A stretch of DNA of 64,000 nt from an uncultured Desulfobacter sp. (GTDB taxonomy: Bacteria; Desulfobacterota; Desulfobacteria; Desulfobacterales; Desulfobacteraceae): the NCBI RefSeq assembly GCF_963666675.1, contig NZ_OY762929.1:1984001-2048000 (forward strand), read 5' to 3'. Below are positions 1 through 10,284 of this stretch, one piece after another. Under the pieces are notes generated by a model that was not told the origin of the DNA, ran no database searches, and saw only the letters and a list, made by a program, of their open reading frames with translations. Position 1 is the stretch's first letter. Each line of letters begins with the position of its first letter. A program made the position numbers and the translations under genes.

Positions 1-1
1 C

Positions 2-3000
2 GCCGCCAACCAGTTCCAGGTCTACCAGGGCGGGCTGCCGCCCCTGGATCCGCCGGGCTCCCTTTCCGGCAAAGCCGCAGCCGGCGGTGTTGTCACCCTG
101 ACCTGGGATGCCGTGGACGGTGCCGCAGGGTACCAGGTTTATAGCCAGGCACCCGGGGAAACCGAACTGACGCTCCTGGACACCATCGGTGTGCTGGAAA
201 CCTACACCCACCAGACCGGCCGGGACGCTACATACACCTATGCGGTTGCCACCATCAGGGAGGAAAACCAGGAGGAGTCCGTATCCGGTTTAAGCAACAG
301 CATTACGGTTACCGCCGATGCCACAGCCCCCAATCCCCCGCGCAACCTGGCACTTGAGCTGACATCCAAGGGGATTAAGCTGACCTGGGAAGAACCTGCC
401 TATACCGAACCTGTCACCTACGCCATCTACCGGTCCGACCAGACCCGGATCCTGTCCGTGGAAGGCATGACGCCCCTGGCCACAGGTATTAACCAAACCA
501 TGGTCATTGACCCCACGCCATCTCCCACAGACCATTGCTATGTGGTCACGGCCATGGATAAGACAGGCAATGAATCAGAACCGTCAAATTCCCAACAACT
601 GATTGATCTGTTGCCTGTATCAACTATTTCCGTGTCCCAGACTGATACGGATTCACCTGTTTTGACCTGGACCCATGCAGACACCTCGGGAAAGATCCAG
701 GGGTATTTCCTCTTTCTTGGTGAAGACCGGAACGGCTACCAGGTTAACACCGTACCCATGGCAAACCAGACATTTACGGATTACGGGTACACCTTTGAAA
801 ACCTCGCCTACTTTGTCATTGCCGTGGATACTGATGATGTTCAGAGCATAGGACGATCCATCACCCTGCCCAAGGTCTCCCTTTCTTTGGCAGAAGATAC
901 GGTTATCAAACGCAATACCATGAATGCAGTCTCCTTTACCGTAGACAACCAGTCAGGCACAGCCCTGGCCAATATGATTGTAAAGGCCAAGCTTGGCGGC
1001 CGCACACACCAGTCCGAATCCTTTTCCCTGGCTGCCGGAGAATCCAAAGCCATTGAAGTCATTATCGGCGGATATGAAGAACTGCTGGACGTGGAAACGC
1101 TTACCGCCTCCCTTGTGATTACTCCCAACACCGGAGAAACCGTTACCATCACAAGAACCCTCCAGGCAGAGGTGTCAGACAGCCTGATGCCCCTTCAGAT
1201 CAAAAACGAAGAATTCATCCGGGGCGGGGTCGGCAAGGTGTGGTTCACCCTGTCCAACACCGGCGCGGCCCAAGCTGAGATCGTAACGGCAGAAAGCAGC
1301 AACACCAAGCCTTCTGCCGACATCAAGTACTATCTCATGGATGAAGACGACAATGTCCTGTACGCAAAATCCTTTAAACAGAGTCTGGGGGACCATATCG
1401 TCACCCTCTCCAACGGCCGCACCGTGGCCCGGATACCTGCCGGCCAGATGTTCACCTCATATCCCATGGACCTTTTCGTCCCGGCCAATGCCCCGGATAC
1501 CGTATATGTCCGCCTGGGAATTGACCATATATACAACAGCCTGGGCCAGGAGAGCCAGGTCACCATGGCCGGCACCAAAACCCGTAAAGAGATCAGCCTC
1601 AAAGACACCTCCTATTACGGCCAGATCCTCTCCATGGCCCCGGAGGTCTCCAAAGGGGACCAGGATATTGTCATCACCGGCCGGGCCATTGACAGAGCCA
1701 CGGAAGACCCCCTGGCAGACGCTGCGTTGAACCTCTTTATCACAGTGAACGGATTTGAGCGCAAAATTTCCGTCATGACCGGGGACGACGGCACATTTAC
1801 CCATACCTTTGAACCCCTTGAAAACGAAGCCGGCATATTCTACGTCAATGCGGTCCATCCCGACCTTCTGGACCGGCCGGACCAGGGCAGCTTTATCATC
1901 AACCGGGTCCAGGTCACCCCGTCCAAGATCCAGGCCTCCATCCCAAAAAATTATGAGCAGAAGATCAGCCTGAAGGTTACCGCAGAAAACGGCACGGACC
2001 TGAACAACCTGACAGTGGCCCCGGCAGGGGATTTGCCCCGGGGTGTTCACCTGGACTGCGGCAGCCCCATCTCCTTTGTGGCGGGCGGCAGAACCGTGAC
2101 CCTGAGTCTGGTTCTGTGGGCGGACAATACCGCCGACGATGCCTCCCAGTTTGAAATGACCGTGTCCAGTGATGAATCCCCAGGCACGCCCTGGGCAACC
2201 GTCCTGGTGGACGCCCTCTACTCGGAAAGCGAGCCTGCCCTCTATTTTACCCCGGACCACATAGAGACCGGTGTGGCCCAGGGCGACATGGTCACCGAAA
2301 CCATCACCCTAAGCAACAAGGGCCTAGCCGCCATGACCAATGTGGCCCTGACCCTGACCGACTCACAGGGCAAGGAGGCCCCGGACTGGGTGCGGCTCAA
2401 CACCACGGCGGACATCGGCACCCTGGCTGTGGGCGACGAACGTAATGTCTCCATCAGCTTTTTGCCGGGGGACGACGAATCCCAGGGCATGCAGATATTC
2501 TACCTGGTGGTTGCCAGTGACAACTATACCACAACCAGGATCGGCCTCTATCCCACCATCTCCAGTTCCGGCATCGGCAATGTCCTGTTCAAACTGTCTG
2601 ATATCTACACCGGCACGTTCAACGCCAAAAACGAGCTGATCAGGGGGCTTTCCGGAGCCAAGATCCGGATGCAGAACGAAGAGACCCTGGCCGACAGTTC
2701 CGCCGCCACGGACAGCCTGGGCGAAGCCCTGTTCCAGGACCTGCCCTCCGGTGCCTATAAATGCAAAATTACCGCAGACAACCACCAGGAATACACCGGC
2801 CGCGTCTGGGTAAAACCCGGCATTACCGCATCAAAGGAGGTGTTCCTGGAGTACAACCTGGTCACCGTGGAGTGGGAGGTCAATGAGATCACCATAGAAG
2901 ATAAGTATGAGATCCTGCTCTCCGCCACCTTTGAAACCAATGTCCCGGCTGCCGTAGTGGTGACCGAACCCATGTCCGTGACCCTGCCGGACATGGAAAA

Positions 3001-6000
3001 AGGCGATGTATACCTGGGTGAATTTACCCTGACCAACCACGGCCTGGTCCGGGCGGACAATTTAACCGTCCCGGTTCCGGCCAGTGACGATAATTTCCAG
3101 TACGAGCTTCTCACCGGCATCCCGGATTCATTGGGCGCCAAACAGCGCATCACCATCCCCTACCGCATCACCTGTCTTAAATCCCTGGACGCTGACGACG
3201 GGGAAGACCAGACCGGCGGGGGATGTTACTCCTACAGCAAATGCATTCCAATTGCCTATGGATATGAATGCGCCAACGGCCAGACCACCAACGGCACCAC
3301 CCGCCACTGTTTTTATAAAACCGGCGGCACCTGCGGCTCGGGCGGTTCCGGCGGCAGCGGCGGCAGCAGCGGGGGAGGCTCAGCTATTTACTCCGGCGGG
3401 TCAGGCGGCGGATCATCCTCCTCTCCGGCACCTGCCTACACGCCCATGGAAACCAGTGAGCAAAAGTGCCTGCCCACACTCACCCCCACGGAAATGTTCT
3501 TGAACTTTGTCAAAGGGGCAGCCAAAGAGGTATGGGCCAGGGGCACACAACTGGCCAAAGACAGCATCACCTTCGTGGGCTGTTCCGTCAACACCGCTCT
3601 GCGGGAATACAATGACCAGGCCACTGACCTTTGGGTCAAAGTGCCCAACGGCAGGATTGCCCTGTCCCGGATATACAGCGGCGGCACCTGGCAATGGGAC
3701 CATGAATCCCTTGTCTATGACGGCACCCCGGATGATAAATTCCCGGAGAGTGTGACAACGGCACCGGACAACGTTACCAAAGACGGGGCTGTTTACGAGA
3801 AGAGCGCCCAGGGCGTGTATACCCAGGGCACCCATGTGATCCAGCGAAAAGAGGATACCGGCTGGACAGCCGACAAGTACCTGTACAAGGACAAACACGG
3901 CAATTTCAGGCAATACGACAGCAGCGGGCGCTTGACGGCCTGGGGCAACCGCCTGGGCACCATTGCCGCGTTGGTTTATGACAACCGGACCGCCACCAGA
4001 CCGTCCGGGATAGAAGACATGGACGGCACCCGGGTGCTCTGGTTCACCTATGACGGCGACGACCACCTGATCCGGGCCTATACCGCCGGCGGCAGGGAAG
4101 TCCGGTACGATTATGCCGGCAACAACCTGACATTAGTCTCCGACGCCCTGGACCAGGAGACCCGATATACCTACGACGGCAACAACAACCTGACCCAATC
4201 CGTGGATGCCGCAGGCCGGGCCACCATCATCACCTACAATGACAGTGGTGACCCCATTGCCGTAAAGGATGCCCAGGGCAACGGCCATCTTTTTGAATAC
4301 GACTATGACAAGAACAAAAAGCAATACTATGCCGCCGTTAAAACCAGCTCGGGCAGGATCCGGGAGGTGTGGACCAATGCGGACGGCGAAACCCTAAGAG
4401 TGGATATCAACGGCCGCACAGTAAAAGAGGTTGACCAGGACGGCCGGAACCTGATTTTCACAGATGAAAAAGGCAATGAGACCCGCACGGATTATGATGA
4501 AAAGGAGAACCTGACCCGGATACTTTACCCGGACAACACAGAAGTCAATTTTGCCTATGACCTGCGGTTCAACAAGGTCAGCCAAATCACGGACCCGCTT
4601 GGCCGCATCACCACCTTTGCATACGATGATCAGGGTAATCTGGTTAAAAAGGTCCAGGCCAAGGGCACAGCACAGGAACGGGTGCTGGCGTTCACATATG
4701 ACGATTTGGGCCGGGTGCTTACGGCTACATCCTTAGGTGATGCGGATACCCAAGAAACCATCACCACCTTCACCTATGACGACAACGGCAACCTTGAGAC
4801 CATCACCGATCCCATGGGTAATGTCACCCAATTCCTTGAATACGATGCCATGGGCAACCTGATCCGGTTCGCCGATGCCCGGGACAATGAATGGACCTTT
4901 GCCTATGATGCCAACGGCCGGCTCATCTCAAGTACAACCCCTGAAAATCATACCACCTCATTTGAGTATGACGGGGCCAACAACAGAACGGCCGTTATCA
5001 ATGCCAAACTCAAACGGTTCGCGTTTGAATATGACGATCACAACAACCTGGTCAAGGCCATTGATCCCTTAGACCAGTACACCTCCACCCTGTACAACAC
5101 CGACCATCTGCCGGTTGAGTTCACAGACCCCGACGGCCGGACCTCGGCAACGGCATATGACAACGAGGGCAGGGTGCTTACGGCAACCGATAAAGCCGGC
5201 AACGTCATATCCTATACCTACAGTGAGGACGACACCTCTCCTGCGCCGTCATCCATGCCCGTGGCCGTCACCTACCCGACATTCACCCGGCAGCTGACCT
5301 ATGACACCATGTACCGGGTGATCGAACAGACCGATGTCCTGGATGACGCCACCACCCGGACCAGATCCTATACCTTTGATGATGCCGGCAATCTTGCCAC
5401 ATCCACGGACGAGGCAGGCCGCACCACCATTTACGCGTACGATGCCCTGAACCGCCTGGTAAAAACAATCGCCCCGGACAACGGTGAAACCCTGCGCAAA
5501 TACGACGGCCGGGACAACCTGATCATGCTTCAGGACCCCAATAACGGGATCCAGTACTTCACCTACGATAAAAACAACCGCCTGGTCTCAGCTGCAAAAC
5601 CCATGGGTGCCGTCACAACCTATGAATACGGTGCCACGGGCAACAAAACAGCCGTTGCAGACCCCAAAGGCCAAAGAATTGAGTACACCTGGTCTTCGGA
5701 AAACCGCCTCACCCAAACCCGGTACTTCAGTGCCGATGACCATGATACACCCGTTGAAACCATTAACTTTACCTATGACAGTCTGGGCAACCTGCTGACC
5801 TGGAACAACGGCACCGAATCCGCCCAATACACCTACGACGACCTGGGACGCAAACTCACCGAAACCGTCAATTACGGCAGTTTCAGCCTGTCCCATGCCT
5901 ATACCTATACCGCATCCGGTGAGATCAAAACCTTTACCGGACCGGACGGTAAAGCCTTAACATATGACTATGACACCGGTGCCCGCCTGGCCGGCATCAC

Positions 6001-8116
6001 CATCCCCGGCGCGGGCCAGACCGGGTTCTCCCATAACTCAACCGCCTGGAACAACCCCATATCCATGACCCTGCCCGGCGGTGCCCGCCAGGATTACGCT
6101 TACGATCCCTTGATGCGCCTGAATACCATCACAGCGTCAGATTCGGGCAGCAACACGGTAATGACAAGGGGCTACACCTATGACGCCCAGGGCAACATCA
6201 CAACCAAAGCCACGGAACACGGTGATTACACCTATACCTACGATACCATGGACCGCCTGGCCACGGCCATCAATCCAACCCTGCCCGATGAGTCCTACAC
6301 CTATGACAACCTGGGCAACCGGATCACAGATGTAAAAATCCAGGGCCAGATCACATATAATGCCGACAATCAGCTTGAATCCTACGGATCCACCAGCTAT
6401 GATTACGATGCTAACGGCAACATGGCCCGCAAAACCAGCGGGTCTGAAACCACCTCGTTCTTTTACAATATAGAAGACCGCCTGGAAAAGGTTGAGAACA
6501 GCGCCGGCGACACCGTGGCCACCTACGGCTACGATCCCTTTGGCCGCAGGCTGTGGAAACAGGTATCCGGCACAAAAACATACTTCCACTACAGCAACCA
6601 AGGCCTGATCGGCGAATACAACGCCCAGGGCGGCGAACTCAAAACGTACGGGTACAAACCCGGCTCCCAGTGGACCACCGATCCCCTGTTCATGAAGATC
6701 GGCGCTGACTACTACTGGTACCAGAACGACGCCAACGGCACCCCCCAGAAACTGATCGCCTCCAACGGCCTTGTGGTCTGGGAGGGGCGGTACGATTCGT
6801 TCGGCAACTGCCAGGTTGTCAACAGCGGCATTACCAATAACTTGCGGTTTGCTGGCCAGTACTTCGATGCCGAAACCGGGCTGTGCTACAACCTGAACCG
6901 GTACTATGACCCGCAAACCGGACGGTATTTGAGGCAAGATCCGTTTGGCGATGGGCTGAACCTGTATGCTTATTGTTTCAATAACCCAAATGGCTTGATT
7001 GATCCGCTGGGATTGTGTGCTGTCAAAGATGGTTGGAATTGGTATCTTTCTCATCCGTTATCAAATGTCGCTGATTGGTGGGATATCAACGCTGCACAAA
7101 CTGGTGCTTCTTTAGAAGATTTCGTTTATTCTTACAGTGATTTTTGGTGGTTAGCAGCTACAATGCAGACTGCCATAGATGTTGGTGGTGGTTTTGTTGA
7201 TATTCTTAGGTTTGGACAGGGATTTGCCGAAGGCGGATGGGGCTATGTTCATGATGCTTTCCGGGGATTAGCTATCGCTGGTTCTTTGGCTCAAGCTGCC
7301 AAAGCGACATCTGGGCTTTCTCGAGCCTCAAAGAGTGGAATTGGTAAAATAGACAATGTCATCTGTTTCCCTCCTGGCACATTAGTTTTAATGGCAGACG
7401 GCAGTACAAAAGCGATTGAAGAAGTTAAGATTGGTGATTATGTACTGGCAAATGATCCTGAAAAAGGTGATAGCGTTCAAAGTAGGATCGTTGTAGATAC
7501 GATAAAAAATAAAACAAAGAGATTTATTCATGTTCTTTTCAAAGCAAATGGTAACTTGAATGAAGCTGAATTTCGCGCAACAGGTGAACATCCGATTTGG
7601 ACTAAAAATAGAAGTTGGGTTTTTGCAAAAGATTTAAATAAGGGAGATATATTACAGGATGTAGATGGTAATTCCATTACTGTTCTTAGTATATGGGAAG
7701 AAAAAATAATTAGCGACACCTATAACTTGTCTGTGGAGGGTGTTCATACCTTTTTTATTGTAGCTGATGAAACATCAATCCTTGTTCATAATGACCCACC
7801 AAAAATTCATGGGATTGCCCCTGATTGGGCACAGAAAGGGGCTCATGTGACATCAAATGGAATAGAGTTGAGAATAACAGGTGGTGGTAGTAACATTCGG
7901 ATTCGACCAGTATTTAGCAGTGATTTAAATAACCCTGGATTAAAAAATGCCATAAAAAACGTTGAATCATCGTTGAATAATTCACAATGGCGAAATAGAT
8001 TATTGGAAAGAGCAAGAGAAGCCACAAAATATTTAGGTCAAGGAGATGATTTGGCAAGAGCAACTTCGGGAAGCACGCGGTCTTTATCTGTTACGCTTGA
8101 AAAATGGTGTAAGTAA
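2..8116 (+). CDS. RHS/YD-repeat polymorphic toxin, cassette A (5' partial)
   Basis: The frame is open from base 2, so the true start lies outside the window; the GTG at 113 is internal. Order seen: fibronectin-III-like modules (to about 840), beta-rich CARDB-like repeats, a carboxypeptidase-regulatory-like module (about 2560-2840), a Gly/Ser-rich linker (about 3319-3440), a long run of YD repeats (about 3690-6880), and the RHS core with RYYDPQTGRYLRQDP and ending GLIDPLGL (about 6898-7014). After the core the DNA becomes clearly AT-rich. A Hint autoprocessing domain spans about 7364-7792: it starts with Cys, has TGEHPIW and ends VHN. A tip of about 107 residues follows and matches no toxin family I recognise. 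Known for the family: the core forms a shell around the tip, which is released by cleavage. Delivery here is unknown because the N-terminus is not visible. The next gene is the likely immunity gene. Confidence 0.9.
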   Translation, partial: AANQFQVYQGGLPPLDPPGSLSGKAAAGGVVTLTWDAVDGAAGYQVYSQAPGETELTLLDTIGVLETYTHQTGRDATYTYAVATIREENQEESVSGLSNSITVTADATAPNPPRNLALELTSKGIKLTWEEPAYTEPVTYAIYRSDQTRILSVEGMTPLATGINQTMVIDPTPSPTDHCYVVTAMDKTGNESEPSNSQQLIDLLPVSTISVSQTDTDSPVLTWTHADTSGKIQGYFLFLGEDRNGYQVNTVPMANQTFTDYGYTFENLAYFVIAVDTDDVQSIGRSITLPKVSLSLAEDTVIKRNTMNAVSFTVDNQSGTALANMIVKAKLGGRTHQSESFSLAAGESKAIEVIIGGYEELLDVETLTASLVITPNTGETVTITRTLQAEVSDSLMPLQIKNEEFIRGGVGKVWFTLSNTGAAQAEIVTAESSNTKPSADIKYYLMDEDDNVLYAKSFKQSLGDHIVTLSNGRTVARIPAGQMFTSYPMDLFVPANAPDTVYVRLGIDHIYNSLGQESQVTMAGTKTRKEISLKDTSYYGQILSMAPEVSKGDQDIVITGRAIDRATEDPLADAALNLFITVNGFERKISVMTGDDGTFTHTFEPLENEAGIFYVNAVHPDLLDRPDQGSFIINRVQVTPSKIQASIPKNYEQKISLKVTAENGTDLNNLTVAPAGDLPRGVHLDCGSPISFVAGGRTVTLSLVLWADNTADDASQFEMTVSSDESPGTPWATVLVDALYSESEPALYFTPDHIETGVAQGDMVTETITLSNKGLAAMTNVALTLTDSQGKEAPDWVRLNTTADIGTLAVGDERNVSISFLPGDDESQGMQIFYLVVASDNYTTTRIGLYPTISSSGIGNVLFKLSDIYTGTFNAKNELIRGLSGAKIRMQNEETLADSSAATDSLGEALFQDLPSGAYKCKITADNHQEYTGRVWVKPGITASKEVFLEYNLVTVEWEVNEITIEDKYEILLSATFETNVPAAVVVTEPMSVTLPDMEKGDVYLGEFTLTNHGLVRADNLTVPVPASDDNFQYELLTGIPDSLGAKQRITIPYRITCLKSLDADDGEDQTGGGCYSYSKCIPIAYGYECANGQTTNGTTRHCFYKTGGTCGSGGSGGSGGSSGGGSAIYSGGSGGGSSSSPAPAYTPMETSEQKCLPTLTPTEMFLNFVKGAAKEVWARGTQLAKDSITFVGCSVNTALREYNDQATDLWVKVPNGRIALSRIYSGGTWQWDHESLVYDGTPDDKFPESVTTAPDNVTKDGAVYEKSAQGVYTQGTHVIQRKEDTGWTADKYLYKDKHGNFRQYDSSGRLTAWGNRLGTIAALVYDNRTATRPSGIEDMDGTRVLWFTYDGDDHLIRAYTAGGREVRYDYAGNNLTLVSDALDQETRYTYDGNNNLTQSVDAAGRATIITYNDSGDPIAVKDAQGNGHLFEYDYDKNKKQYYAAVKTSSGRIREVWTNADGETLRVDINGRTVKEVDQDGRNLIFTDEKGNETRTDYDEKENLTRILYPDNTEVNFAYDLRFNKVSQITDPLGRITTFAYDDQGNLVKKVQAKGTAQERVLAFTYDDLGRVLTATSLGDADTQETITTFTYDDNGNLETITDPMGNVTQFLEYDAMGNLIRFADARDNEWTFAYDANGRLISSTTPENHTTSFEYDGANNRTAVINAKLKRFAFEYDDHNNLVKAIDPLDQYTSTLYNTDHLPVEFTDPDGRTSATAYDNEGRVLTATDKAGNVISYTYSEDDTSPAPSSMPVAVTYPTFTRQLTYDTMYRVIEQTDVLDDATTRTRSYTFDDAGNLATSTDEAGRTTIYAYDALNRLVKTIAPDNGETLRKYDGRDNLIMLQDPNNGIQYFTYDKNNRLVSAAKPMGAVTTYEYGATGNKTAVADPKGQRIEYTWSSENRLTQTRYFSADDHDTPVETINFTYDSLGNLLTWNNGTESAQYTYDDLGRKLTETVNYGSFSLSHAYTYTASGEIKTFTGPDGKALTYDYDTGARLAGITIPGAGQTGFSHNSTAWNNPISMTLPGGARQDYAYDPLMRLNTITASDSGSNTVMTRGYTYDAQGNITTKATEHGDYTYTYDTMDRLATAINPTLPDESYTYDNLGNRITDVKIQGQITYNADNQLESYGSTSYDYDANGNMARKTSGSETTSFFYNIEDRLEKVENSAGDTVATYGYDPFGRRLWKQVSGTKTYFHYSNQGLIGEYNAQGGELKTYGYKPGSQWTTDPLFMKIGADYYWYQNDANGTPQKLIASNGLVVWEGRYDSFGNCQVVNSGITNNLRFAGQYFDAETGLCYNLNRYYDPQTGRYLRQDPFGDGLNLYAYCFNNPNGLIDPLGLCAVKDGWNWYLSHPLSNVADWWDINAAQTGASLEDFVYSYSDFWWLAATMQTAIDVGGGFVDILRFGQGFAEGGWGYVHDAFRGLAIAGSLAQAAKATSGLSRASKSGIGKIDNVICFPPGTLVLMADGSTKAIEEVKIGDYVLANDPEKGDSVQSRIVVDTIKNKTKRFIHVLFKANGNLNEAEFRATGEHPIWTKNRSWVFAKDLNKGDILQDVDGNSITVLSIWEEKIISDTYNLSVEGVHTFFIVADETSILVHNDPPKIHGIAPDWAQKGAHVTSNGIELRITGGGSNIRIRPVFSSDLNNPGLKNAIKNVESSLNNSQWRNRLLERAREATKYLGQGDDLARATSGSTRSLSVTLEKWCK

Positions 8117-8117
8117 G

Positions 8118-8564
8118 ATGAAAAAACATACTGTATTTTTATCATTTTTAAAAACTGGTCGTTTGAATGTTTTAGAAATTGGTGCGTCATCTAAAGAAGT
8201 TGAAAAGGTTTTAGGAAAACCAGAAGATTACGCATATGGGAAAGATCCAAACTCTTTGCATTCTTATTATGATAGAGTACTACAAATAGGTTATAATAAA
8301 GGAATTGTTTCATGGTATGGGATTTATTTTAATTATATCAAGAAAGATACAGATGAATTATCAATTTTTAATTGCCGTTTCCCTGTAAAAAAAAATACTA
8401 CTTCAAAAGAGATAAAGCATTTTTTAGAACAAGAAAAAATTGTTTTTGAGGTTAACAGACAGTTAAGTTCTGATGAAACTCTGGCTCTTAATATTGGTAG
8501 TAACATTATATTTTTTTTTTATAATGATAAAATTGATAAACTCCAAGTTACAGATTTTAGATAG
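8118..8564 (+). CDS. Candidate immunity protein for RHS cassette A
   Basis: The ATG at 8118 lies one base after the TAA of the RHS gene, so the two are translationally linked. The product is 148 residues, soluble, without signal peptide or membrane segment, and rich in Lys, Ile and Asn like the AT-rich toxin tip before it. It has a segment of the form GASSKEVEKVLGKPEDY, a helix-turn pattern common in small immunity-like proteins, but I do not recognise a named family. Function is inferred from position: small, unrelated genes directly after the tip of an RHS protein usually encode the protein that neutralises that tip. An earlier in-frame start inside the RHS gene exists (8046) but has no advantage over the ATG at 8118. 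Confidence 0.65.
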   Translation: MKKHTVFLSFLKTGRLNVLEIGASSKEVEKVLGKPEDYAYGKDPNSLHSYYDRVLQIGYNKGIVSWYGIYFNYIKKDTDELSIFNCRFPVKKNTTSKEIKHFLEQEKIVFEVNRQLSSDETLALNIGSNIIFFFYNDKIDKLQVTDFR

Positions 8565-8705
8565 AAATCGGGAAATCGGAGATTGGGCTATTGGGTGCGG
8601 GTCGGACCATGAAAGGGGTCAAGTCTGCCCCTGCCCCATCTCCACTTTCAAAAGCAGGACCAGCAACCAAAGTAAAAAGCATATGAACAAAAAAAATAAA
8701 GGGGT
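8565..8705. other. AT-rich spacer with a stray copy of a 17-base motif
   Basis: No convincing gene. The motif GGGTGCGGGTCGGACCA occurs at 8593-8609, and again at 8706, 9024 and 32288, where it marks the outer end of the Rpn 3'-flank repeat. This copy is not followed by the rest of that repeat. Confidence 0.5.
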
Positions 8706-9023
8706 GGGTGCGGGTCGGACCAAGATAACACAATGTAACAGGCTGGAATAAAAACAAATAATTATTTAGAACACCCTTAAAATGGGATTAAACTGATGTT
8801 TTTGGGGGCAAAAAAGGCGTTTTAAGAAAAATTCATGATCCCAGAGATGGCGAAGGGGGCTGATTGACCACAATCAGCCCCCTTTTCAGGTGCATTATTC
8901 AATGCTACCCACCTTTCCGGCTACCCTTTGTCTGGTTGTGCCACAAAAGTGAACAGTACTGCCATTCTAATTTTCAATTGACCTCATTAATTCGGGAACT
9001 GATTTAGCCGACAGGATTTTTCT
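8706..9023. repeat. Rpn 3'-flank repeat, copy 1
   Basis: About 318 bp, starting with GGGTGCGGGTCGGACCA and directly followed by a near-identical second copy. It contains the hairpin at 8855-8882 and ends with about 60 bp matching the 3' end of the Rpn nuclease gene (reverse strand). It is therefore the downstream flank plus gene tail of an Rpn unit whose remaining part is gone. Confidence 0.8.
8855..8882 (+). terminator. Hairpin terminator after immunity gene A
   Basis: Perfect 12-bp stem GGGGGCTGATTG / CAATCAGCCCCC with a 4-base loop, followed on the + strand by TTTT. It can end transcription of the RHS A/immunity operon, and on the other strand it can serve the Rpn unit. The same hairpin recurs at 9172 and 32437. 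Confidence 0.6.
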
Positions 9024-9281
9024 GGGTGCGGGTCGGACCAAGATAACACAATGTAACAGGCTGGAATAAAAACAAATAATTATTTAGAACACCCTTAGAA
9101 CGGGCTTAGACTGATGTTTTTGGGGGCAAAAGAGGCGTTTTAAGAAAAATTCATGATCCCAGACTACAAAAGGGCTGATTGACCACAATCAGCCCCCTTG
9201 CCAGGTGCATTCTTCAATGCTACCCACCTTTCCGCCTATTCCTTGTCAGGTTGTGCCACAAAAGTGAACAGCACTGCCATT
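9024..9281. repeat. Rpn 3'-flank repeat, copy 2
   Basis: Tandem copy of 8706-9023, running without a break into the intact Rpn gene at 9282. It shares the starting 17-base motif, the hairpin and the sequence up to the Rpn stop codon. A third copy starts at 32288. Confidence 0.8.
9172..9195 (-). terminator. Terminator of the intact Rpn gene
   Basis: Stem GGGCTGATTG / CAATCAGCCC with a 4-base loop. Read on the - strand it is followed by TTTT, as expected for a Rho-independent terminator about 85 bp after the Rpn stop codon. Confidence 0.6.
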
Positions 9282-10256
9282 CTAATTTTCAATTGACCTC
9301 ATCAATTCGGGAACTGATTTAGCTGACAGGATTTTCCCCTTTAAAGCTTTCAGCCGGTTTATATCCTGAATACTTTTGATTTTTGTGATGACTGTCTTGC
9401 AATCATCAGTGTCACCAAATTTTATACTCACTGCAAGCTCAATGCCCTCCAGAAGCCCCTGTTCGATCCCTTGAGCATGTCCTTCTTTTCTTAATTGTTC
9501 AGCCAAGGTCATAATGATATCTCCTTTTTTTTCAGACAACGTATTTGATACGAGCGTATGAAATTTTTCTGTTGTAATATCCTCAACGTTGCTGAATATA
9601 TATTTTATCAGGGATTCAAAATATTGCAATCCTGTTTCCTGTTCGGACAGATCCTTTAACAGCATAAAAATATTGGGCAGTCTATCCGCTATATCCGGTT
9701 CAAATATGTGCTTTAGCAAGAGCATGGTCACCCTTGCCATAATTGTTCCCTTGATCTGGTCATCTGTATATTGACTTAAATCATACAGAATAAACTCAAA
9801 ATCCGGGATATAGCCGGAAAGCTTATCCACCGGTCCGTCAAAACGCGATGCAAAACGTTTATCCACCGTCCATTTATCCTTGCCGTGGTATAAAACCAGC
9901 GGGATTACAATGGACAGATTCCGGCTTTTGGACTGCTTAAGCCCAAGCCGCCAGATTTTAACCATATACTCAAAAATCTGGAGGTGAATCAGCCTGTCCG
10001 GATAGCTCTTATGCTCAAAAAGGAAATATACATACCCTGTGGCGTCCCCGATTCGGACTTTGTAAAGCATATCGGAGTAAAAATCCTGAAGATCCTTTTC
10101 AATAAAAGAGTCCTTGCAGATTTCAAGGGTGTCCAGATGGACGAGTTCAATGACGTGCTCCGGTAAATAATTCTCGAGAAATGACTTGGCGTTGTTCAGG
10201 TTGCTCCAGGTTTCGCGGAACAGCTTGTCATGGGAATGGTGCAGTTTGTTTTTCAT
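9282..10256 (-). CDS. Rpn-family PD-(D/E)XK nuclease (recombination-promoting nuclease/putative transposase)
   Basis: 324 residues from the ATG at 10256; an upstream in-frame start (10277) would add seven residues. The N-terminus KNKLHHSHDKLFRETW is the family hallmark (HD-K-FRE). The nuclease core is visible as D62 followed by E81-x-K83 in FLFEHKSYPD. A Glu/Gly-rich C-terminal part follows. Known for the family: Rpn proteins are DNA endonucleases that raise RecA-independent recombination, and they are annotated as YhgA-like putative transposases. It lies antisense between RHS cassettes A and B, its 5' flank touching the truncated start of B and its 3' flank forming a repeat. Two broken paralogues lie at 23889-27897 and 32550-32897. 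A role in moving RHS cassettes is inference. Confidence 0.85.
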   Translation of the reverse strand: MKNKLHHSHDKLFRETWSNLNNAKSFLENYLPEHVIELVHLDTLEICKDSFIEKDLQDFYSDMLYKVRIGDATGYVYFLFEHKSYPDRLIHLQIFEYMVKIWRLGLKQSKSRNLSIVIPLVLYHGKDKWTVDKRFASRFDGPVDKLSGYIPDFEFILYDLSQYTDDQIKGTIMARVTMLLLKHIFEPDIADRLPNIFMLLKDLSEQETGLQYFESLIKYIFSNVEDITTEKFHTLVSNTLSEKKGDIIMTLAEQLRKEGHAQGIEQGLLEGIELAVSIKFGDTDDCKTVITKIKSIQDINRLKALKGKILSAKSVPELMRSIEN

Positions 10257-10284
10257 GCCTGCTTTGTAGCATGGCAACTTAGGG

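Noticed and set aside
3690..6880. Regular short repeats that could suggest a CRISPR array or tandem repeat
   Set aside because: The periodicity comes from coding YD repeats; units vary and there are no spacers.
6137..7054. Long reading frame on the - strand inside RHS cassette A (and similar ones at 1457-2260, 11453-12568, 22268-22861)
   Set aside because: They mirror the YD-repeat codon pattern of the sense strand, have no ribosome sites or recognisable domains, and recur only because the sense genes are duplicated.
8473..8751. 92-codon + strand frame after immunity gene A
   Set aside because: It begins inside the immunity gene in another frame and runs through the repeat; no ribosome site and no family.
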